Source: Thalassotalea sp. | GTDB taxonomy: Bacteria; Pseudomonadota; Gammaproteobacteria; Enterobacterales; Alteromonadaceae | Direction of reading: 5' to 3' | Assembly: GCA_029237915.1 (NCBI GenBank) | Contig: JAQWHD010000064.1 | Location: 35,670 to 99,669 of the forward strand | DNA length: 64,000 bases | Shown here: positions 57,337 through 64,000 of the stretch, piece by piece | Layout: the number at the start of each line of letters is the position of its first letter | Position numbering within the stretch: position 1 is the stretch's first letter | The notes under the pieces: model-generated | The model's input: only the letters and a program-made list of their open reading frames with translations | What the model was told of the DNA's origin: nothing | Databases searched by the model: none | Made by a program: the position numbers and the translations under genes

Positions 57337-59811
57337 TTATACTTGTTTAGCTAATTCATTAGTTTTAGGCTTTGTCTTTGCACTGAATAATGCATTTTTT
57401 AATACTTTTAATAGCATCTTAGGTTTCATCAAAGATAATACGTGCTTATTCAGATGGGCAACATGTAAGTAGCTGTTAAATGCTTGCCCGTCTTTACTGG
57501 CTAAATCTAATACCTGGTTTACATACCAAGTTAATATTGGCGTATAAAAAGGGCGTTTACCATTAACCCAAGGGTAACGTAAGTTTTGCTCACTGATCAC
57601 AAACCAAATGTAGTCAAATAACTTCGCCGATTTTTTATAATACTGCTTAGATATAGTATTTACTTGTTTAGGCCGTTTCTCTAATAATTTACCTAACTCT
57701 AACGCTTCTAATACTGCTTTGGTCATTCCCGCCCCAGATATAGGGTCGGCACTGCCAAGTGCATCGCCAATAGAAATAAAACCATTGGCTACACTATCTA
57801 GTTTTTCATAGTGACGACGGAACATCTTAGGATATTTAAAGGTTTTTATTTCGGTTGTAGGCGTTAAGTCTTTAATAAATTCATAGACATCATCACGTAC
57901 ACATTCTTTTGCTTTCGTTAAAAATTCCTCATGGCTGCGTACTACCTTATGGCAATCATAAGCGCCAAGAGTAATTAACAAGTTACGTTTATCTTTTCCA
58001 TAAAGTGCGGCATAACCAATTTGCTTATTCACCGGTCTACGGCCATAAAGTAGTAGCATGCCCCAGTCAGGTACTTGCTCTGGCGTAAGCTCAAATAAAC
58101 AGGTGGTGTAATAAATATTAACGTTTTGATCCGTTTGCTCTGGCTTAGTAAAACCATGATCGGCGAGTAATTTAGGTAAGCTAGTGTTTTTACCTGATGC
58201 ATCAACGACTAAATCGGCATTAATATGTTCACCGCCTTGCAAAGCAACACCGGTAACTGTTTTTTGATCCGCTGCCATTAATACATCGGCAACTGAACTG
58301 CTGTAACGATAACTAATATTATTGTATTTATTTAACTGACGGCGTAACACGGTTTCAAATACACGGCGCGGTGCTGCCATAATTGGAATGCCAGATTCAT
58401 ACACATACTTCCAATGGCCGTGTTGAAAAATACGGTAATCACGAGAAGAGTCATACGCCTGCGTACCCGCGTCTTTTAAATCATCTAAAAAACCAGGGAA
58501 TAGGCTATCTAATTCACGTTGCCCTCGTTGCAAAAGATGGTGAGCATGATGCGCCTGTGGCGTACTGCTGCGCACTTCATCAATGTGATGATGTTTATCT
58601 CGCTCTAAAATAATCACTTCTTGGAAGGTATCACTCAATACTCTAGCAGCAACAATCCCAGCAACGCTGCCACCAACAACAACCGCACGCTTGTATTGTT
58701 TACTCAAGTCAGGTTTGTTAATAACCGTTTGCTCTGCTGCAACGCTAGATTTTTTCGGCGCCTGAGTAGCGACAAATTTTTCAGCGTAAAACTTAATCTT
58801 TGAAAAGCTAGTGCCTGTAGAGTTAGCCCCGTTAACGTCATTGTCTTTAAACCAAGACTTTACCGCATTAAGCATAGGCGGAGGACCACACATATAACAA
58901 TCAGCATCGCCATTAAAGCAAGCATCCGGTGACAATAAATCAGTAACAAAACCTGTAGCACCTTGCCATTGCTCATTACCTTCAACAGGCACTAAGTGCA
59001 CCGTTAAGTTAGGTAGTGCTTGTTGTAAGCTAGCTAATTCGTCTTGGCAACAAAACTCATCTACTTGGTTAACGCCGTAATAAAGACTAATAGGTTGGTT
59101 GTTCGAGCTGCCTTGTTGGGCAAGATCTTTCAGCATAACAATAATGGCTGAAATTCCCGTACCACCTGCAAAGAACATTGCTGGGCGTGAAATTTCTCGC
59201 AAATAGAAACTGCCTTTAGGTTGCTTTAATTCAATGCTATCACCAACATTAATACCGCTGCGTAGATAGTCGCTCATTACCCCTTGAGGTAATAATCGAA
59301 TAATAAACTCCCAAGTGTTGTCCTTATTACTTACATTAGCAAAAGAGTACGAACGCCATTCATCACTACCTGGGATATTCATTGCAACGAACTGCCCCGA
59401 TTGATAATCTAGTTGAGAAATATCATTCGTCGCTTTAAGAACAAGTTTCGCGGTGTTTTGTGATACCTCTGCAATTGAAACCACACTTGCGGCAATTGTG
59501 CTGTTCTCGCTTGGCTTGCACAAACTCTTTGGGTAATCGAAATGGATCTCAGTATCACTGCTAACGTGCATGGTACAAGGCAGTACCAGGCCGTTGTCTT
59601 TTTCCGCACTGCTTAATGCAGTATCTTCGGTTAAATTATACTTACCTTTGCTGCAGTTACCCGCACAAACGCCACATAAACCTTCTCGGCAATCATTTGC
59701 TAAAAACACCCCATGTTGCTCGGCTTTTTCTAATAAATTTTCTTGCTCGCCAATGCTGAACTCGGTTTGTTCGTTATCGCTAAAATGAAACTTAACTTGA
59801 TGAGTCGCCAT
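57337..59811 (-). CDS. fusion protein: 2Fe-2S ferredoxin + FNR-type reductase + FAD monooxygenase
   Basis: 824 residues. Residues 1-95 are a plant-type [2Fe-2S] domain (Cys41, Cys46, Cys49, Cys79). Residues 100-345 are a ferredoxin-NAD(P) reductase: RSYS at 153-156 binds FAD, GGTGIS at 216-221 and CGPPP at 308-312 bind NAD(P). From about 373 a second flavoprotein begins: VVVGGSVAG (377-385), PQAHHAHHLLQRGQRELDSLFPG, and GDALGSADPISGAG binding FAD phosphate, as in FAD-dependent monooxygenases and halogenase relatives. The first two parts match electron-transfer components such as BenC. The joined form suggests a self-contained hydroxylase. Substrate unknown. AGGGAG precedes the ATG, and it is divergent from an AraC regulator. 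Confidence 0.85.
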   Translation of the reverse strand: MATHQVKFHFSDNEQTEFSIGEQENLLEKAEQHGVFLANDCREGLCGVCAGNCSKGKYNLTEDTALSSAEKDNGLVLPCTMHVSSDTEIHFDYPKSLCKPSENSTIAASVVSIAEVSQNTAKLVLKATNDISQLDYQSGQFVAMNIPGSDEWRSYSFANVSNKDNTWEFIIRLLPQGVMSDYLRSGINVGDSIELKQPKGSFYLREISRPAMFFAGGTGISAIIVMLKDLAQQGSSNNQPISLYYGVNQVDEFCCQDELASLQQALPNLTVHLVPVEGNEQWQGATGFVTDLLSPDACFNGDADCYMCGPPPMLNAVKSWFKDNDVNGANSTGTSFSKIKFYAEKFVATQAPKKSSVAAEQTVINKPDLSKQYKRAVVVGGSVAGIVAARVLSDTFQEVIILERDKHHHIDEVRSSTPQAHHAHHLLQRGQRELDSLFPGFLDDLKDAGTQAYDSSRDYRIFQHGHWKYVYESGIPIMAAPRRVFETVLRRQLNKYNNISYRYSSSVADVLMAADQKTVTGVALQGGEHINADLVVDASGKNTSLPKLLADHGFTKPEQTDQNVNIYYTTCLFELTPEQVPDWGMLLLYGRRPVNKQIGYAALYGKDKRNLLITLGAYDCHKVVRSHEEFLTKAKECVRDDVYEFIKDLTPTTEIKTFKYPKMFRRHYEKLDSVANGFISIGDALGSADPISGAGMTKAVLEALELGKLLEKRPKQVNTISKQYYKKSAKLFDYIWFVISEQNLRYPWVNGKRPFYTPILTWYVNQVLDLASKDGQAFNSYLHVAHLNKHVLSLMKPKMLLKVLKNALFSAKTKPKTNELAKQV

Positions 59812-59943
59812 CTTAACTCCCTAAAATATGCTTTATTTGATAATTGCATTTAGCTTACAGCGATAACAAAAGGTAGTCTTTTATAAAAAGTTGCTGTATT
59901 TTATAAAAAACGCTCATTTGAGTTCTGCTATCTATTTAGGCAA

Positions 59944-60828
59944 ATGGTATTGATGACAACAATTGAAACATTAGAGCTGACCAAGCAAACCATACGTCAG
60001 ATGTTGGCAACCAAGCCTGTAGCCAGCTTTACTTTGGGTAAAAAAGTTCGGTTTGGTTTAGAGAGATTTGTGTGTAAGGAAGTAAAAGGTGTTGTGCCTA
60101 GATTTGGCGCTTTAGTTATAGGTGTGCAATTTTCGGGGGCGCATATTAAAACCTTTTCCAGCTTAGGTATAGAAGATAAATCAAGTACCAGTATGGTCAG
60201 TATATTTCCCACCGATACGGAAATTTCATTTTCCATGTTAGGCGATGTCGACTTTGCTTTAATTGAAATTGTTCCTGGTAGTAGCGAGCTGGCCAATAAG
60301 CTTTATCAAATGGCCAAGTCTTTGGTGGCGGTAATGATGGTGGGTGATGCACTACTTGATACGTTAATCAGACAACTACTGTTAATCGCTGAAAATCAAA
60401 ACAAGCAAGATGAAGAATATATAGATGCGCTGTTACATACCATTATGCTGCACACCGAGCGTTTATTGCAAAAGCAGAAAAACAATAGATTTACTTCTAA
60501 CTCTCTGCAGTTAAACCGGATACGCACTTGCGTTGAGTACATTCATCAGCATTTACAAGAGCCGTTGTCAGTACAATTGCTTGCGCAACATTTAGATGTG
60601 AGTGAGTCTTATTTTAGAAAAATATTTAGTGATGTTATGGGGAAAACGGTACATCAGTTTATCTTGCAAACCCGTTTAAATAGAGCGCGTGAACTATTGA
60701 TCCACAGTGCATTAACCATCAGCCAAATTGCTGGTAACTTAGGCTTTAGCAGTCAAAGTCATTTAACCACCCAATTTGCCAAAGCCTACGAAGTAACCCC
60801 AGCACAATACCGAAAAAAAATCCGTTAA
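59944..60828 (+). CDS. AraC family transcriptional regulator
   Basis: 294 residues. The C-terminal 100 residues hold the two helix-turn-helix motifs of AraC/XylS (PLSVQLLAQHLDVSESYFRKIF and LTISQIAGNLGFSSQSHLTTQFAKAYEVTPAQYRK; abbreviated). The N-terminal part is probably a ligand-binding domain but is not assigned. It is divergent from the fusion oxidoreductase and upstream of the CoA-transferase, so it likely regulates one or both. The start is ATG 59944; ATG 59953 is an alternative, and neither has a well-spaced ribosome binding site. Confidence 0.9.
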   Translation: MVLMTTIETLELTKQTIRQMLATKPVASFTLGKKVRFGLERFVCKEVKGVVPRFGALVIGVQFSGAHIKTFSSLGIEDKSSTSMVSIFPTDTEISFSMLGDVDFALIEIVPGSSELANKLYQMAKSLVAVMMVGDALLDTLIRQLLLIAENQNKQDEEYIDALLHTIMLHTERLLQKQKNNRFTSNSLQLNRIRTCVEYIHQHLQEPLSVQLLAQHLDVSESYFRKIFSDVMGKTVHQFILQTRLNRARELLIHSALTISQIAGNLGFSSQSHLTTQFAKAYEVTPAQYRKKIR

Positions 60829-60957
60829 GTTGATTAATCGCTGAAAACTTTCATACGTATAGTTAAATTTAACCCGAAAGGGCTATGATGTTTTGCATTT
60901 AGTTACGCTAAGTTAACTAATATAAGAAATTTATTATAACGTTAACAAGAGTATTCT

Positions 60958-62151
60958 ATGTCAGGCCCGCTATCTAAATTAAAAGTTCTCGATCTCTCAA
61001 CACTACTACCTGGCCCTTATGCCAGTATGTTAATGGCCGATATGGGCGCCGATATATTAAGAATTGAAGCCATAGGTCGTCACGATTTAGTTAAGTCATT
61101 TCAGCCAAGTCATAATGGCAGCTCTTATTCGTTTTTAACCTTAAATCGCAATAAAAAAGCCATCGCATTAGATTTAAAACAAAGTAGCGCCGTTGATTTA
61201 GTTAAAAAGCTCATTAGTGAATACGATGTTGTGCTTGAGCAATTTCGCCCCGGAGTCATGGCCAAACTTGGTTTAGATTACGATACCTTAAAAGCGATTA
61301 ACCCTAAACTTATTTACTGCTCTATTACTGGCTATGGTCAAGATGGCTGTTATAAAGATAGAGCAGGGCATGATATTAACTATTTAGCTTTAAGTGGTTT
61401 ATCTAGCTTTAGTGGCACCGAAAAATCAGGTCCCGTACTTAGTGGTACGCAAATAGCCGATATAGCTGGTGGTTCACATCATGCCGTTATGGCGATATTA
61501 GCCGCAGTAATTGAACGTGGCAGCACAGGACTTGGTCAGCATTTAGATATTAGTATGACCGATGCAGCCTTTGCTTTAACAGGCATGTTTGGTGCTGGCG
61601 GCGTTGGCGCAGATGTTGACCCAACCCTTGGCGGTACGGTATTAAACGGTGGTCATTTTTACGATTACTATCAAACGCAAGATGGTCGCTATTTAAGTGT
61701 TGGTTCGTTAGAGCCAAAATTTGCACAGCTATTCTTCAGCAATATTGGTCACATAGAATGGCTTGATCGCAGTAATTCAAGCAACGCCAAACAGCAACAA
61801 TCATTAAAAGCTGATATTGCCGGAGTTATTGCCGAGCAACCATTAGCATATTGGGATCAGATGTTTACTGTATTAGATGCCTGTGTAGAGCCGGTACTAA
61901 CCGTATCCGAAGCGGCTAAATCACAGCTAATGGTTGATCGAAATATGGTGGTTAATGTACGTACCGTTACTGGCGATAGTGTTAAACAAATAGCCCCGGC
62001 AATTAAGTTTAAATCGAACAATGCAGCCGATAACGAAAACGACATGTACGTTAGCGAGCCAAACGAGAATGATACTAAAGCATTGTTAACCGAATTTGGT
62101 TATAACCAGCAAGACATTAACGACATGCTTGCAGCTAAAGCTATTAAGTAA
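60958..62151 (+). CDS. CaiB/BaiF (class III) CoA-transferase or alpha-methylacyl-CoA racemase
   Basis: 397 residues. Family motifs: LKVLDLSTLLPGPYASMLMADMGADILRIE, LNRNKKAIALDLK, EQFRPGVMAKLGLDYDTL, and the active-site region AGHDINYLALSG with the conserved Asp (all abbreviated). The His-Asp pattern and the length suit the AMACR (2-methylacyl-CoA racemase) branch as well as CoA-transferases. Next to an acyl-CoA dehydrogenase, it suggests breakdown of a methyl-branched acyl side chain; this is inference. Confidence 0.85.
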   Translation: MSGPLSKLKVLDLSTLLPGPYASMLMADMGADILRIEAIGRHDLVKSFQPSHNGSSYSFLTLNRNKKAIALDLKQSSAVDLVKKLISEYDVVLEQFRPGVMAKLGLDYDTLKAINPKLIYCSITGYGQDGCYKDRAGHDINYLALSGLSSFSGTEKSGPVLSGTQIADIAGGSHHAVMAILAAVIERGSTGLGQHLDISMTDAAFALTGMFGAGGVGADVDPTLGGTVLNGGHFYDYYQTQDGRYLSVGSLEPKFAQLFFSNIGHIEWLDRSNSSNAKQQQSLKADIAGVIAEQPLAYWDQMFTVLDACVEPVLTVSEAAKSQLMVDRNMVVNVRTVTGDSVKQIAPAIKFKSNNAADNENDMYVSEPNENDTKALLTEFGYNQQDINDMLAAKAIK

Positions 62152-62288
62152 AAGTACAGAGCAGTATAAAAAGGTAATTTAATGGTTCGTTTGTGACATT
62201 GTTTAACAACCAAGAACCACATAAATTAGATATATAGCCGTTATATTCAGTGCATAAAACCGCATTTGAACAACAAATAGAGATTATT

Positions 62289-63440
62289 ATGAGAAGTGAA
62301 TTACAAGAAGAGTTAAATATTTTTAGAGAAATGGTTATCCGTTTTATTGAAAATGAAATTGCTCCTAATTACGAAGAATGGGAAAACAATAAAATAATCC
62401 CGAAAGCATTTTATGAAAAAATGGGCGCTGAAGGCTTACTTTGTTGTGATATTCCAGAAGAGTTCGGCGGTTTTGGTGTAAGCGTTGACTTTAACATGAT
62501 GGTTGTTGAAGAAATCGCTAAAGCAGGCTACTTCGCACTTGCTTGTAATTTAATTGTTCATTCTGATATTGCCGCTCATTATGTATTAAATATGGGCACT
62601 GAACAGCAAAAACAAAAATACTTACCAGGCATGATCGACGGCAGCTGCATTGGCGCTATCTGTATGACCGAGCCTGGCGCTGGTAGTGACTTGCAAGGTA
62701 TGAAAACTACCGCAACTCGCACCGATAGCGGTTGGAGCCTAAGTGGTTCAAAAACCTTTATTTCAAATGGTCAAAATGCCTCTTGTTATATTGTTGCTGC
62801 TCGTACTAACCTTGAAGCACCTGGCTCAAAAGGTATGTCATTATTTTTAGTCGATGGCGACAAAGAAGGTTTTACTCGTGGTCAAAACCTACACAAGATG
62901 GGCCAAGCAGCATCAGATACCTCTGAATTGTTCTTTGACAATATTCAATTAACTGACGCCGATGTATTAGGTGAGGTTGATGGCGGCTTTATTGGCTTAA
63001 TGCATGAACTGCCGCGTGAACGTTTAGCTTGTGCTTGTATTGGTACAGCCCATGCCGAAGGCGCACTAGAATTAGCCGTTGAGTACATTAAAGAGCGTCA
63101 AGCATTCGGCGCACCAATTGCACGTTTACAAGATATTCGTCAAAAAATCGCTCATATGGCAACGCAAACTGAATTACATCGCATCATGATGGAGCAGTAC
63201 AAGTTACTATTGAGTGAGAAAAAGCTTACTACAGTACAAGCAAGTATGGCGAAATACTCAGCATGTGAAATGGAGTGCGATGTAATTGATACTGCACTGC
63301 AAATGTTTGGTGGCTACGGCTACATGAAAGAATATCCAATTTCTCGTTTTTATGTGGATGCTCGTGTACAACGCATTTACGGCGGCACATCAGAAATAAT
63401 GAAAGAGATAATCGGTAAAGGCGTTATTGGCCGAGTGTAA
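62289..63440 (+). CDS. acyl-CoA dehydrogenase
   Basis: About 383 residues from the ATG at 62289; an upstream in-frame GTG at 62250 is less likely. Signatures: CMTEPGAGSDLQGMKTTA, SGSKTFISNGQNA, RQAFGAPIARLQDIR, and QMFGGYGYMKEYPISRFYVDARVQRIYGGTSEIMKEII with the catalytic Glu likely in YGGTSE-type position (abbreviated). A soluble FAD enzyme that introduces an alpha-beta double bond in an acyl-CoA. It follows the CaiB/BaiF gene by about 140 bases on the same strand. Confidence 0.92.
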   Translation: MRSELQEELNIFREMVIRFIENEIAPNYEEWENNKIIPKAFYEKMGAEGLLCCDIPEEFGGFGVSVDFNMMVVEEIAKAGYFALACNLIVHSDIAAHYVLNMGTEQQKQKYLPGMIDGSCIGAICMTEPGAGSDLQGMKTTATRTDSGWSLSGSKTFISNGQNASCYIVAARTNLEAPGSKGMSLFLVDGDKEGFTRGQNLHKMGQAASDTSELFFDNIQLTDADVLGEVDGGFIGLMHELPRERLACACIGTAHAEGALELAVEYIKERQAFGAPIARLQDIRQKIAHMATQTELHRIMMEQYKLLLSEKKLTTVQASMAKYSACEMECDVIDTALQMFGGYGYMKEYPISRFYVDARVQRIYGGTSEIMKEIIGKGVIGRV

Positions 63441-63484
63441 TAGCTAATACTGCAATGTCAAAATGAGATGTAGCTACTTAGAAT

Positions 63485-63515
63485 AAAGCCCTGATAAATC
63501 AATTATCAGGGCTTT
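63485..63515. terminator. intrinsic terminator after the acyl-CoA dehydrogenase gene
   Basis: A perfect 13-bp stem, AAAGCCCTGATAA / TTATCAGGGCTTT, loop ATCAA. It can serve both the dehydrogenase and the convergent wrbA remnant. Confidence 0.85.
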
Positions 63516-63572
63516 GACAGCTAATAGACTGTTTTTTGCTTGTAGGCTATCAGCAGTAGAACCTTGTTAAGG

Positions 63573-63887
63573 TTAAGCTGATTGCTTTTTAGTGATTTCG
63601 GCTACGTGTTTCCCTTGGAAGCGAGCAATAGCAAGTTCATTTTCAGAAGGTTGACGACTACCATCTGCACCCGCAAGCGTACTTGCACCATAAGGTGTAC
63701 CACCAGTGATCTCATTCATATTAGTGAGTTCAGGGCAAGAGTAAGGAACACCTACAATAACCATACCATGGTGAAGTAGTGTGGTGTGGAATGAGGTAAT
63801 AGTTGTCTCCTGACCGCCGTGCTGTGTGCCGGTAGAAGTAAATACACTGCCTATTTTACCGATCAGTTTGCCTGCAGCCCTTAACAC
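63573..63887 (-). pseudogene. wrbA: truncated wrbA remnant (NAD(P)H:quinone oxidoreductase, C-terminal half)
   Basis: About 100 codons matching the C-terminal half of Wrb[45 protein letters not shown] (abbreviated) and [37 protein letters not shown]. Full-length WrbA is about 200 residues; the N-terminal FMN-binding half is missing, and the bases just upstream (towards 63921) do not continue it. Without the FMN phosphate-binding loop it should be inactive. The only start is a GTG without a proper ribosome binding site. It lies opposite to and inside the acyl-CoA catabolic cluster, suggesting a rearrangement. Confidence 0.8.
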
Positions 63888-63920
63888 CTTAGTGTACAGA
63901 AATTAATAGGAGGCTTTATT

Positions 63921-64000
63921 ATGTTAAATTCAACCACCAATACATTGCAGAATATTAATGAAGACATTAGCGTAGGAACAAAATTGCCAGCGCTAGTCCT
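63921..64000 (+). CDS. start of a gene cut by the window end (possible MaoC-like hydratase)
   Basis: A strong ribosome binding site (TAGGAGG, seven bases before the ATG) starts an open frame of 26 codons that runs off the window (MLNSTTNTLQNINEDISVGT then KLPALV). The phrase with VGTKLPAL resembles the beginning of MaoC-type hot-dog hydratases, which would fit the beta-oxidation context, but the fragment is too short to be sure. Confidence 0.5.
   Translation, partial: MLNSTTNTLQNINEDISVGTKLPALV

Overview
The window looks like chromosomal DNA from a marine gammaproteobacterium of the Alteromonadales, most probably Colwelliaceae (Colwellia/Thalassotalea type). This is an inference from AT-rich sequence, from protein character, and from gammaproteobacterial gene orders: pheS-pheT-ihfA; perM / bepA-arsC-like ... 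hda ... purM-purN; dapB-carA-carB-greA. No tRNA, rRNA, insertion sequence, CRISPR array or phage gene was seen.

Layout. 1-5200: two c-di-GMP signalling proteins (a PAS-GGDEF-GAF-GGDEF-EAL protein cut by the window edge, and a REC-EAL protein), a lone short Wza-like export protein and a small lipoprotein. 5.5-10.9 kb: a DUF2937 protein, then a three-gene operon for a 2-oxoacid:acceptor oxidoreductase with a GltD-like flavoprotein/polyferredoxin partner. 10.9-17 kb: ihfA, pheT, pheS and a NatAB-like ABC exporter, all on the minus strand. 17-22 kb: a secreted M28 peptidase, asnB, and the ribosomal oxygenase roxA. 22.1-25.9 kb: a tightly coupled operon encoding a zinc-ribbon/degenerate-GGDEF protein, a membrane family-2 glycosyltransferase and a HlyD-type adaptor. 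This is the best candidate here for an undescribed system, a synthase-dependent polysaccharide machine.

26-38 kb: acyltransferase, perM, a TusA-like protein, bepA, an ArsC-like protein, DUF2069, a large HExxH lipoprotein that interrupts the conserved order, hda, DUF2066, purM, purN, DUF3108 and a class II amidotransferase. 38-45.7 kb: fadE with a FadR-like operator, SOS-controlled umuDC with a LexA box and a duplicated gene junction, a DUF885 peptidase-like lipoprotein and an M48 lipoprotein. 45.8-52.6 kb: fklB, dapB, carA, carB, greA. 52.7-57 kb: membrane proteins including orphan cytochrome-oxidase subunit III/IV-like genes, an outer-membrane barrel and a DUF4382 lipoprotein. 57.3-64 kb: a catabolic-looking cluster with an unusual ferredoxin-reductase-monooxygenase fusion, an AraC regulator, a CaiB/BaiF (AMACR-like) enzyme, an acyl-CoA dehydrogenase, a truncated wrbA remnant and the start of another gene.

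Structural highlights outside genes: two near-identical long palindromes placed directly after the korB-like and greA stop codons, a 7-bp perfect tandem repeat before dapB, an 8-bp tandem repeat after asnB, and many clear intrinsic terminators. Several genes probably start at GTG or TTG (carA, purM, fadE, umuD, the glycosyltransferase, the acyltransferase).
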